A DNA stretch of 64,000 nucleotides from Poriferisodalis sp965208555 (lineage in GTDB: Bacteria > Actinomycetota > Acidimicrobiia > Acidimicrobiales > Poriferisodalaceae), in assembly GCF_965208555.1 (NCBI RefSeq), contig NZ_OZ242342.1, forward strand, positions 558,001-622,000, in the 5' to 3' direction. Numbering within the stretch: position 1 is the first letter of the stretch; every line of letters begins with the position of its first letter. Below are positions 41,475-51,659 of this stretch, piece by piece. The notes beneath the pieces were generated by a model, which did no database searches, was not told where the DNA came from, and saw only the letters and a list, made by a program, of their open reading frames with translations. The translations under genes were made by a program, and so were the position numbers.

Positions 41475-42947
41475 ATGTTCTCGCAGGTGCAGCAGGCGCT
41501 CGAATGCCTCACCGCAGCGCTCGACGGCGTCGAGGCGGCACCGACTAGGGAACTGCGTCGCTCGCTTGGGCTGGCGAAGTCGCTGCGCGCGCGTGTCGAG
41601 CTGCTGGAGACCAAGGCTGCATCGGCGGTCGCACGGCGAGAGTGCCACGGCGACGGCGGTGCAGGGCTGCTGAACCAGGTCGGCGGGCGGTCGCGTTGGG
41701 AGGCCGCCCGCAACGTGCACACCGAGGCCGAGCTCGCTGAACTGCCTGATGCTCGCGCCGGGGTCGCGGAGGGAGAGATCAGTCTCGCCAACGCCGCCAA
41801 GCTGGCCCAAGCAGCACGCAAGACAAGCCCCGACGCGGTGCAGGGAGATGCCGATCTGGTGCAGATGGCCAAGACGCTCCCCGAAGACGAGTTCGCCCGG
41901 GCCGCGCAACGCTGGACAATCCAGCACCAGAGCGCCGACGATCTCGCTGCGCAGCATCGTCGTAACCGGCGCAACCGCAATGTGCGGTTCTGGAACGGCG
42001 AGGACGGCTCGGTGCAGATGCGCGGTTCGTTCGACGCAGAGATGGGTGCCCGCATCCAGCAACGCCTCCGCCAACAAGCCGAACAGCTCCGCCAAGCAGA
42101 CCGTCGCCGGCAGGCCCAATCGCCGGGCGCTGACGCCGCTCCCGACGGCGACGAACCCCGCGATGGCGACAGCGACGTCGGCTCCGTGCCTGCAGGGGCC
42201 GTCCGCACCCGCGACCAGCGCATGGCCGACGCCCTCGATGCACTCCTCTCCGGGGTTGCGACCCCGTCCGAGCCCACAAACGTCTCAACAGCACCCGGCG
42301 AACCGGGCATCGAGGCGGCTGCACTGTGCTCAACCGGTGAGGCCGACGACGCCCATCACACCGAATCAGATGCTGAAACCGGGCCGGCATTCGACGCCAG
42401 GCCGTCGTCCCCGGCGGCGAGCAAGACCGCGGAGATCATCGTGCGCGCCGACCTCGCTGCATTCGTCGGCGAGCCCGGTGGCATTGCCGAGATCTGCGGT
42501 GTTGGCCCGATCCCGCCCAGCACCCTGGGGCGGCTGGCCTGCAACTCCGATGTCTCGGTCGAGATTTTCGGCGACGAGCTCACGCCGCTGTATGAGACCG
42601 TCGCCAGCAGAGCACCCACCGCAGCACAGCGACGTGCGCTGATCGCCCGAGACGGCGCGTGCATCGGCTGCGGCGAGCCGCCCGGCGAGTGCGAAGCCCA
42701 CCACATCACTCCCTGCCAACGCGGCGGCAAGACCCGTCTCGACAACCTTGTGCTCGTGTGCTGGCGCTGCCATGACCTCGTCCACGACCACAACTGGCAG
42801 GTAACCGTCCGCGACGGCCGCTACCGGCTCGCACCCCCCGACCCAGCACACCCCGCTCAACCCGCCCCGCAGCGCAAGCCCATGCGCCGCACGCCGCGGA
42901 CTCCCACCACCACCAGACCCTCGCCCACCGCCAAACCGCTGTGGTAA
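41475..42947 (+). CDS. HNH endonuclease with DUF222 (13E12-like)
   Basis: This 490-residue protein has a helical DUF222 region in the N-terminal half (for example LRARVELLETKAASAVARRE) and an HNH domain at about 390-445. The HNH domain contains RDGACIGCGEPPGECEAHHITP, then LDNLVLVCWRCHDLVH, with paired Cys for zinc. Such proteins are abundant in actinobacteria, often in several copies, and their biological role is unclear; some lie in or near mobile DNA. No repeats or transposase genes flank it here. A short perfect palindrome lies about 50 bases upstream. The C terminus is basic and disordered. Confidence 0.85.
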   Translation: MFSQVQQALECLTAALDGVEAAPTRELRRSLGLAKSLRARVELLETKAASAVARRECHGDGGAGLLNQVGGRSRWEAARNVHTEAELAELPDARAGVAEGEISLANAAKLAQAARKTSPDAVQGDADLVQMAKTLPEDEFARAAQRWTIQHQSADDLAAQHRRNRRNRNVRFWNGEDGSVQMRGSFDAEMGARIQQRLRQQAEQLRQADRRRQAQSPGADAAPDGDEPRDGDSDVGSVPAGAVRTRDQRMADALDALLSGVATPSEPTNVSTAPGEPGIEAAALCSTGEADDAHHTESDAETGPAFDARPSSPAASKTAEIIVRADLAAFVGEPGGIAEICGVGPIPPSTLGRLACNSDVSVEIFGDELTPLYETVASRAPTAAQRRALIARDGACIGCGEPPGECEAHHITPCQRGGKTRLDNLVLVCWRCHDLVHDHNWQVTVRDGRYRLAPPDPAHPAQPAPQRKPMRRTPRTPTTTRPSPTAKPLW

Positions 42948-43092
42948 GACCCCGCAGCCTGAGAGCCGAACGCTCCGCAGGTGCTGGCTTGGCAGTGACC
43001 TCGCCTTTCAAACGTACGCACGATTGGGCACCGTGGGCCCAAACAGATGAGCGCACTGCGCGGCGCTGGTACGGCGCATCTACGCTCGCCGC

Positions 43093-43926
43093 ATGAGCAG
43101 CAACAGCACAGTCGCGAGCAACCTCGACGATTACGGCCAGTACGGCGACGTATCGGTGAAGCTGGGCGACGACCACGTGGCGGTCGTGGAGATTCACAGG
43201 CCGCCGAACAACTTCTTCGACCTCGAGCTGATCGACGGCCTGGTGGCCGCGTTCGGCGATCTCGACGAAGAGGGCGGCTGCCGCGCCAGCGTGCTGTGCT
43301 CGGAGGGCAAGAACTTCTGCGCCGGCGCCCAGTTCGGCAACGATGGACGCCGAGGTGGCGAGATCACCGCCACCAATGCCGACGGCAGTCCCCGCCATCT
43401 CTACGACGCAGCCTTCGACCTGTTCTCCAAGCGCAAGCCGGTGATCGGAGCCATCCAGGGTGCCGCAGTGGGCGGCGGCTTGGGCGTGGCCTGCTTTCCG
43501 GACTTCCGCATCGCTGCCCCCGAGGCGCGCTTCACGGCCAACTTCGCCCGGCTGGGCTTCCACCACGGCTTCGGCCTGACGGTCACGCTGCCCCTGCTCG
43601 TCGGCAACCAGCAGGCCCTCGACCTGCTCTACACCGGCCGGCGCGTCAAGGGCGACGAGGCCGTCGAGATCGGCTTGGCCGACAAGCTGGTGCCGCTCGA
43701 CGAGCTGCGCCAGGCGGCCTATGACTTCGCCTGCGAGATCGCGGGCTCGGCTCCGCTGGCCGTCGAGTCCATCCGGTACACGATGCGCGGCCACCTCGCC
43801 GATGCCATCAAGGTCGCCACCGACAACGAGAAGGCCGAGCAGGACCGGCTGCGCACCACCAACGACTGGCGCGAGGGTGTCAACGCCATGAACGAGCGGC
43901 GCACGCCCAACTTCACCCGCAGCTGA
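43093..43926 (+). CDS. Enoyl-CoA hydratase/isomerase family protein lacking the usual catalytic Glu
   Basis: This 277-residue crotonase-fold protein has the oxyanion-hole segments GKNFCAGAQ (about 72-80) and GAAVGGGLGVACFPD (about 123-137). Aligned by eye, the position of Glu144 of classical hydratase is Phe151 (in TANFARLGF) and the Glu164 position is Asp177. The protein is therefore unlikely to be a standard enoyl-CoA hydratase. Members with similar FARLGxHxGFG segments are annotated as enoyl-CoA hydratases or acyl-CoA hydrolases. It lies between the HNH gene and a third acyl-CoA dehydrogenase. Confidence 0.85.
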   Translation: MSSNSTVASNLDDYGQYGDVSVKLGDDHVAVVEIHRPPNNFFDLELIDGLVAAFGDLDEEGGCRASVLCSEGKNFCAGAQFGNDGRRGGEITATNADGSPRHLYDAAFDLFSKRKPVIGAIQGAAVGGGLGVACFPDFRIAAPEARFTANFARLGFHHGFGLTVTLPLLVGNQQALDLLYTGRRVKGDEAVEIGLADKLVPLDELRQAAYDFACEIAGSAPLAVESIRYTMRGHLADAIKVATDNEKAEQDRLRTTNDWREGVNAMNERRTPNFTRS

Positions 43927-44134
43927 TGCCGAGCATTGCTGGCACGCGCTCGCTTGCTCAAGCCGCGCCGAGAGCAGGCTGAGTGCCGTTGCGGGGCGCT
44001 TTCGACTCGTCAGGGCAGCGGCACCTCCCGACGGCTGCACTGACGGCGGACAGGTTGCCGTCCCCTGAAGCCGTTCCGTCACCCCCGCACGCCTACGCTC
44101 GGCCGCGACTGATGACTGAACTGATGCCGATCTG

Positions 44135-45406
<1,272 letters not shown>

Positions 45407-45473
45407 GAAGGCGCTTCGGCGCGCCGCGCTAGACACTGAACGGCGCCGAGACCTGCGCCGACGAAGGATCGCC

Positions 45474-46292
45474 ATGAACCCGACACCCACCACGTACGGC
45501 GAGATGATGTTTCTCGAGGATCACGGCCCCGACACCTACGTCGGTGTCAGCCCTGCGTACATGTGGGGCCGGATCTACGGCGGGCAGGTCATCGCCCAGG
45601 GCCTGTGGGCTGCATTCCAAACCGTCGACGAGCGGTTCGTGCCCCATTCGGTTCACGCGTACTTCATCCGGGGCGGCACGCTCGACGAACCAGTCCGCTA
45701 CGAGGTCGACCGGCTGCGCAACGGCCGCTCGTTCTGCACGCGGGCGGTGGTAGCGCGCCAGAGCGGTGGTGCGATCTTGAACCTCTCGTGCTCGTTCCAC
45801 GTAGCGGAAGAAGATGCCGAGGTGCAGACAGCGCGCATTCCCTTGGCGCCCAACCCAGAGGACTGCCGCAACGCGGACGAGGAGCGCTGGCCGTGGATCA
45901 TGGAACGACGTCCGCTGCCGAGCCATCCCGGCGCTGGTCAATCAATGGGCTGGGTGCGCATCATCGATCCGATCGAAAACGATCCGCGCCTGCACATCTG
46001 CGGGCTGGCGTTTACGTCAGACGCGATCCAATTCAACGCCGCACGCTCGCTGCACCCGCTGCAGGTGGCCCGCGAGCGCTACCAAGAGACGTTCATGGGC
46101 GCTTCGCTGGACCACGCCATGTGGTTCCATCGCCCGATGCGGGCCGACGAGTGGCACCTGTATCAGTTCGACTGCCACGGCCTCACGAGCGCCCGGGGCA
46201 TGACCGTCGGAAACCTGTTCGCTCCTGACGGTCGCCACGTTGCCACCATCGCACAAGAAGTGCTGCTCCGAGAGCGCCGGCCTCAAGGCTGA
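45474..46292 (+). CDS. Acyl-CoA thioesterase II (TesB-like)
   Basis: This 272-residue double hot-dog thioesterase has the TesB signatures MWGRIYGGQVIAQGLWAAF near residue 30-47, SVHAYFIRGGTLDEPVRYEV (about 60-80), and LDHAMWFHRPMRADEW and GLTSARGMTVGNLFAPDG in the C-terminal half, where the catalytic Asp and Gln region lies. It releases fatty acids from acyl-CoA. GAAGGA lies 5 bases before the ATG at 45474; the longer frame into the preceding gene is a shadow. It probably shares a transcript with the dehydrogenase before it. Confidence 0.92.
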   Translation: MNPTPTTYGEMMFLEDHGPDTYVGVSPAYMWGRIYGGQVIAQGLWAAFQTVDERFVPHSVHAYFIRGGTLDEPVRYEVDRLRNGRSFCTRAVVARQSGGAILNLSCSFHVAEEDAEVQTARIPLAPNPEDCRNADEERWPWIMERRPLPSHPGAGQSMGWVRIIDPIENDPRLHICGLAFTSDAIQFNAARSLHPLQVARERYQETFMGASLDHAMWFHRPMRADEWHLYQFDCHGLTSARGMTVGNLFAPDGRHVATIAQEVLLRERRPQG

Positions 46293-46400
46293 CGCACGAC
46301 CACCATCGCCGCAGTATCGACCGACTGTCCCATTCGCTTCATGTCGCGGCGAGCGCGGCGCGGCGATCGGCGAGCCAGCAGCGCGACGGTCAACCCAGGT

Positions 46401-46844
46401 TCAGGCGCAGCACGTCTCGTCGGAGTGGCTCGCCCGCTCCATGCCGTCACCGCGTCGTGACAGCACCACGTTGTTCATCACCTCGACGTCGCCCTGCTTC
46501 ACGTACCACTCCCAGTCGATGCCGTGCGGATCGGTGGCCCAGGTTTCCACCTTCTCGGCGTAGCAGCACATCGTCTCGTCGATGGTGGAGGTGGTGAGGC
46601 CAGCGGCGACCATGCGGGCATGAGCCTGCTCCACCTCGCCAGCCGACTCGGTCTCGACCCCGAGATGGTTGATGGTGCCCCCGTTGCCGGGATTCTCGAA
46701 CAGCACCAGCTTCAGCGGCGGCTCGTCGATCGCGAAGTTGGCGTAGCCCTCACGCCGCTTGGCCGGTTCGGCACCGAAGAGCCGCGAGTAGTAGTCGACT
46801 GCTTCGTCGATGTCGTCCACATTGAGTGCCAGCTGCAACCGCAT
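46401..46844 (-). CDS. ArsI/CadI-like vicinal oxygen chelate protein (putative C-As lyase)
   Basis: This 147-residue glyoxalase-fold protein resembles the ArsI/CadI group. MRLQLALNVDDIDEAVDYYSRLFGAEPAKRREGYANFAI and GGTINHLGVE contain the metal ligands Gln4 and His60, with Glu112 in WEWY. The group's diagnostic vicinal cysteines are present at C93-C94 (TMCCYAE), and another pair (C145-C146) ends the protein. ArsI breaks the carbon-arsenic bond of methylarsenite. No ars operon or ArsR-like gene is next to it, which is unusual. It is convergent with the thioesterase gene. Confidence 0.82.
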   Translation of the reverse strand: MRLQLALNVDDIDEAVDYYSRLFGAEPAKRREGYANFAIDEPPLKLVLFENPGNGGTINHLGVETESAGEVEQAHARMVAAGLTTSTIDETMCCYAEKVETWATDPHGIDWEWYVKQGDVEVMNNVVLSRRGDGMERASHSDETCCA

Positions 46845-47047
46845 GAGATCACACTACGGCGACCATGCAGCACGGCAAAGGACGATCCCGGACATGTGGC
46901 CCACGTGCCGTACTGCCTCCCGGTGGCTGCGCCGCCAAGCGAAGCCGTGGCCGGGTAGCCCGCGAGCGATGGCGGACATGAGCGGGGTACAACGGCTGCG
47001 ACTACGGGAAAGTTCACCTCTCCGCACTTGCTCTAAGGTGCGCCGCT

Positions 47048-47827
47048 GTGACTCCGCCACGACAGCTCAACCCCGCGCAACTCGCTGCCGCAGACGCGCT
47101 GGCCGCCTATCTCGCCGGGGGAGGCGAGGCACCTTCGGAGGCGTTTGCGGACTTGGGCTTTGAGGATGGGCTGGCCATCCAGTGCGAGATGCAGCGCCGG
47201 GCGGTCTCGAACGGCGCTGTGCATGCCGGCTGGAAGGTGGGGCTCACGTCGGACCGGGCCCGTACGACGGTGGGCATCGACGACCGGCCGTTCGGGCACG
47301 TCAACCGGGTGCTCGCATCGCCCGCCGATCTCCCGTCGGCGGAGATCAGCAAGGTGAGCATCGAGCCAGAGATGTGCTTCGTTATCGGTGAGCGCATCGC
47401 CGGCGACGATGTCGATCCGGCCTCGGTGCCTGCCCGCATCTCGCAGGTGTGCGCCGGCTACGAGGTGAACGAGGCGCGGGTAGCGGTCGGGGGCAATCTC
47501 GCCATGCTCGTGGCAGACAACCTGACCAACTGGGCCATCGTGCGCGGCTCGGGCGTGGACGCACCGGCCGCCGAAGAACTCGACCGCTGCGTCGTGACGG
47601 TTACCTGCGACGGCGAGGAACGCTTCAGCTGCACGGCGGTCGACGAAGTCGACAACCCCTACCTGTCGATCGCCCGGCTCGCAGCCACGTTGCACCGCTT
47701 CGGTCTGGCGCTCGAGCCGCGCCAGTGCGTGATCACCGGCGCATATGCCCGCTTCCGGGTGGAGGCCGGGCAGAGGTGGTCCACCGACTACAGCGGCATC
47801 GGCGCAGTCGAGGCGGTCATCTCATGA
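47048..47827 (+). CDS. 2-keto-4-pentenoate hydratase/fumarylacetoacetase family protein
   Basis: This 259-residue MhpD-like protein has AGWKVGLTSDRARTTVGID (about 59-77), a SIEPEMCFVIGERI segment with the metal-binding Glu pair, and a C-terminal FRVEAGQRWSTDY. Enzymes of this family hydrate 2-hydroxypenta-2,4-dienoates from ring cleavage or decarboxylate related acids. The start is GTG at 47048. Its stop overlaps the ATG of the dehydrogenase that follows, so the two are translationally coupled. Confidence 0.85.
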   Translation: MTPPRQLNPAQLAAADALAAYLAGGGEAPSEAFADLGFEDGLAIQCEMQRRAVSNGAVHAGWKVGLTSDRARTTVGIDDRPFGHVNRVLASPADLPSAEISKVSIEPEMCFVIGERIAGDDVDPASVPARISQVCAGYEVNEARVAVGGNLAMLVADNLTNWAIVRGSGVDAPAAEELDRCVVTVTCDGEERFSCTAVDEVDNPYLSIARLAATLHRFGLALEPRQCVITGAYARFRVEAGQRWSTDYSGIGAVEAVIS

Positions 47828-48864
47828 GTGCCAGTCCTATGAGCTCTGGGCTCCCCGGCCCGACCGTTCTCGATGTGCCTGTCGGGCCGCTCAACGTGCT
47901 CGTCACCAAGACGCTTACGCTGCCCGATGTCAGTCCCGCCGACGAGGCTGCCATTCGCGACGCAGCAGGGCCGGACGCCGTCGTGAACATCGTGGACCGG
48001 CCCCGAGACGGGGTTCCGCTGGCGACTGACGCACAGGTGATCCTCGGCATCGTTCCCGAGTGGCTGTTCGACGCCGCCCCGAAGCTGCGCTGGATCCATG
48101 CGACGGCATCGGGCGTCGACATGTTCATGTACCCCAAGTTCCTCGACAGCGACGTCGTGCTCACCGGTGAGAAGGGCCTGGTCGGCAGCCATCTGGCCGA
48201 CCACGCCTTTGGCCTGTTGCTGGCGCTGGTGAGGCGCATCGCGACGGCGGTGAAACTCGGCCCGGACGGATGGGACAACGAGCTCCGGGAACAGATGCGC
48301 TACAGCGAGCTGGAACTCGAAGGCCTCACCATGGGCATCCTGGGATTCGGCGGCACTGGCCGGCACATCGCCCGCCGGGCCGCCGCGTTCGGCATGGGTG
48401 TGCAGGCCATGGATCTGTACCCGGTGCCGCCCGGCGAGGGCGTCGAAACCGTCGGCGGACCTGAGGCGCTGGGTGACATCGTCTCCACGAGCGACGTGTT
48501 GGCAGTGGGACTGCCCCTGACCGCCGAGACCAAGGGCATGTTCAACGACGAGATGTTCGCGCTGATGCCCGACGGCGCCATCCTGCTGAACGTGACCCGG
48601 GGCGAGATCATCGACGGACCGTCGCTGGAGCGGGCCCTGGCAGCGGGCAGGATCGGCGGGGCCGCTCTCGATGTCGCACCGGTCGAGCCGTTGCCTCCGG
48701 ACAGCCCCCTGTGGACGTTCGACAACTGCGTCATGACCCCGCATACCGCCGGCGCCAGCCAGCACCGCGCCAGGCGAAATCTTGAACGCTTCTGCCGGAA
48801 TCTGGTGGCCCTGCGTGACGGCAGGCCGCTCGAAGGCGTCGTGGACAAGCAGACCGGATTCTGA
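47824..48864 (+). CDS. D-isomer-specific 2-hydroxyacid dehydrogenase family protein
   Basis: This 346-residue NAD(P)-dependent dehydrogenase has the nucleotide motif GFGGTGRHIARRAAAFG (about 175-190). The catalytic Arg is in VTRGEIIDG, Glu in the VAPVEPLPP region and His in TPHTAGAS. The substrate is unknown; the partner hydratase suggests a 2-oxo or 2-hydroxy acid. It is joined to the hydratase by an ATGA overlap. A terminator-like hairpin and the metY promoter follow within 80 bases. Confidence 0.88.
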   Translation: MSASPMSSGLPGPTVLDVPVGPLNVLVTKTLTLPDVSPADEAAIRDAAGPDAVVNIVDRPRDGVPLATDAQVILGIVPEWLFDAAPKLRWIHATASGVDMFMYPKFLDSDVVLTGEKGLVGSHLADHAFGLLLALVRRIATAVKLGPDGWDNELREQMRYSELELEGLTMGILGFGGTGRHIARRAAAFGMGVQAMDLYPVPPGEGVETVGGPEALGDIVSTSDVLAVGLPLTAETKGMFNDEMFALMPDGAILLNVTRGEIIDGPSLERALAAGRIGGAALDVAPVEPLPPDSPLWTFDNCVMTPHTAGASQHRARRNLERFCRNLVALRDGRPLEGVVDKQTGF

Positions 48865-48895
48865 GCCGCCCAGAATTCGCCTGAAATCCGACACG

Positions 48896-48945
48896 GACCT
48901 GTCACAGAAAATCCGACTGGACAGGTCGGGTTTTGCCGGTACAGT
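48896..48945 (+). promoter_or_regulatory. Candidate metY promoter with overlapping inverted repeat
   Basis: TGGACA (48918-48923) and TACAGT (48940-48945) are separated by 16 bases, like a -35/-10 pair. GACCTGTC (48896-48903) and GACAGGTC (48920-48927) form a perfect 8-base inverted repeat with a 16-base spacer covering the -35, a good operator position. A 9-base direct repeat AAATCCGAC occurs at 48884 and 48909. No riboswitch consensus was seen. Transcription start and regulator are unproven. Confidence 0.5.
48908..48934 (+). terminator. Terminator-like hairpin before metY
   Basis: AAAATCCGAC, a 7-base loop and GTCGGGTTTT make a 10-pair stem (one U-G pair) ending in four U. Symmetric A and U runs could stop transcription in either direction. 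It ends the hydratase/dehydrogenase operon and overlaps the inverted repeat of the metY promoter region, so the two folds exclude each other. Confidence 0.45.
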
Positions 48946-49015
48946 GCTGCGCGCTCGGCAATCCCGCCGGGTCAGGCACAGCCCGCCTTATGGGGCGTAA
49001 GAAATGGAGCTCAAC

Positions 49016-50350
<1,335 letters not shown>

Positions 50351-50415
50351 GGCGTCAGACCTGTCGCGGTCGGCGAACTTCGCCGGCTGCCATCGCGCAG
50401 TTCATGGAGGAAACT

Positions 50416-50440
50416 GCGGGGTAGTTCCCGCTGGTTCTTG
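50416..50440 (+). terminator. Weak hairpin between convergent metY and CoA-transferase genes
   Basis: GCGGG GTAGTT CCCGC is followed by TGGTTCTTG. The stem is only 5 pairs and the T-rich tract is broken, so it is a weak terminator candidate. Two other small hairpins lie within the same 99-base gap. Confidence 0.25.
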
Positions 50441-50449
50441 CAGGCTGCT

Positions 50450-51655
50450 TCAATGAACGGCGCCGGCCTCGCGCAGGGCTGCGATCTCGTCGGGCTCCAG
50501 GCCGAACTGGGTCAGGATCTCGTCGGTGTGCTCGCCTTGCGCGGGGCTGGGCCGCCGGATGTCTCCGGGCACCCCGTCGATCTGGGTGGCATTGCGCACG
50601 ATGCGGATGTCGCCCATCACCGGGTGATGCACCGGCGCGGCCATGCCCAGATGTTCCACCTGCGGATCGGCGAACGCCTCGGCCACGCTGTTGACACGTC
50701 CGCACGGGATGCCCACGGCATTGAGACGCTCAACCCATTCGTCGCTGCTTGCGGTGGCAAGCCGTTCGCTGATCAGCTTGTTCAGCTCCATCCGGTTGGC
50801 CGAGCGCAGCTTGGTTGACGAGAAACGCTCGTCATCGGGCAGATCAGGCCTGCCGATCTCGGCACAGAACGCCCGCCACAGCCGCCCGCCGGGTGCCGCA
50901 ATGTTGATGTAGCCATCGGCTGCCTCGTAGGTGCCCATCGGGATCATCGTCGGGTGGTCGTTGCCGGCCTGCGGCGGGTCCTCCCCCGCCACCGTCCAGC
51001 GAGCTGCCTGGAAATCGAGCATGCCGATCATCGACTCCAGCAGCGACGTGTGCACCCAACGCCCCTCACCGGTACGACCCCGTTCGAGGAGCGCAACGAG
51101 CACGCCGATCGCAAGCTGCAACCCGGCGGTCACATCGCTGATCGCCACGCCGGCACGCACCGGACCGTGTCCCGGCAGTCCCGTGACCGCCATCATCCCG
51201 CCGAGGCCTTGGGCAATCTGGTCCACGCCGCCCCGGGTGGCGTACGGGCCGTCCTGGCCGAACCCCGAGATGGAGCCCATCACAAGGGCAGGGTTCACGT
51301 CGTGCAGCGTCTTCCAATCGAATCCCAGCCGGTACTTGACCGTCGGCCGCAGGTTCTCGATCAGCACATCGGCCGAGCGGACAAGCCGATGAAGCAGCTC
51401 CTGGCCCGATGGGTTCTTCAGGTCGATGACCACAGAGCGCTTGTTGCGGTGGATGTTGAGGTGATCCGGCGAGGCCTCCCGGCCTTCCTCGAAGCCGTCG
51501 ACGGGAGCATCCACCCGGATGACGTCGGCGCCCCAATCCGCGAGCTGGCGCACAGCCGTAGGCCCTGCACGTGCGATCGTCAGATCGAGTACGACCATCC
51601 CAGCCAGTGGCAGCTCGGATCCGCCAGCGGCCTCCGGCGATGGCGAAGCCGTCAC
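50450..51655 (-). CDS. CaiB/BaiF family CoA transferase
   Basis: This 401-residue family III CoA transferase moves CoA between carboxylic acids. The N-terminal LDLTIARAGPTAVRQLADWGADVIRVD, the RNKRSVVIDLK segment, LIENLRPTV and the catalytic Asp174 in AISDVTAG are present. It begins 4 bases after the upstream amidohydrolase gene, on the minus strand, so the two are probably co-translated. Substrate is unknown; pairing with a D-aminoacylase-like enzyme suggests processing of released acyl groups. Confidence 0.9.
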   Translation of the reverse strand: MTASPSPEAAGGSELPLAGMVVLDLTIARAGPTAVRQLADWGADVIRVDAPVDGFEEGREASPDHLNIHRNKRSVVIDLKNPSGQELLHRLVRSADVLIENLRPTVKYRLGFDWKTLHDVNPALVMGSISGFGQDGPYATRGGVDQIAQGLGGMMAVTGLPGHGPVRAGVAISDVTAGLQLAIGVLVALLERGRTGEGRWVHTSLLESMIGMLDFQAARWTVAGEDPPQAGNDHPTMIPMGTYEAADGYINIAAPGGRLWRAFCAEIGRPDLPDDERFSSTKLRSANRMELNKLISERLATASSDEWVERLNAVGIPCGRVNSVAEAFADPQVEHLGMAAPVHHPVMGDIRIVRNATQIDGVPGDIRRPSPAQGEHTDEILTQFGLEPDEIAALREAGAVH

Positions 51656-51659
51656 TGGT

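Noticed and set aside
41475..42947. HNH/DUF222 gene as part of a mobile element
   Set aside because: No flanking inverted or direct repeats, transposase or integrase were found, and such genes are common as chromosomal copies in actinobacteria.
48865..49015. SAM riboswitch upstream of metY
   Set aside because: None of the conserved SAM-I, SAM-II or SAM-IV core sequences could be seen, and the gap is short. A protein-bound operator or attenuator fits better.
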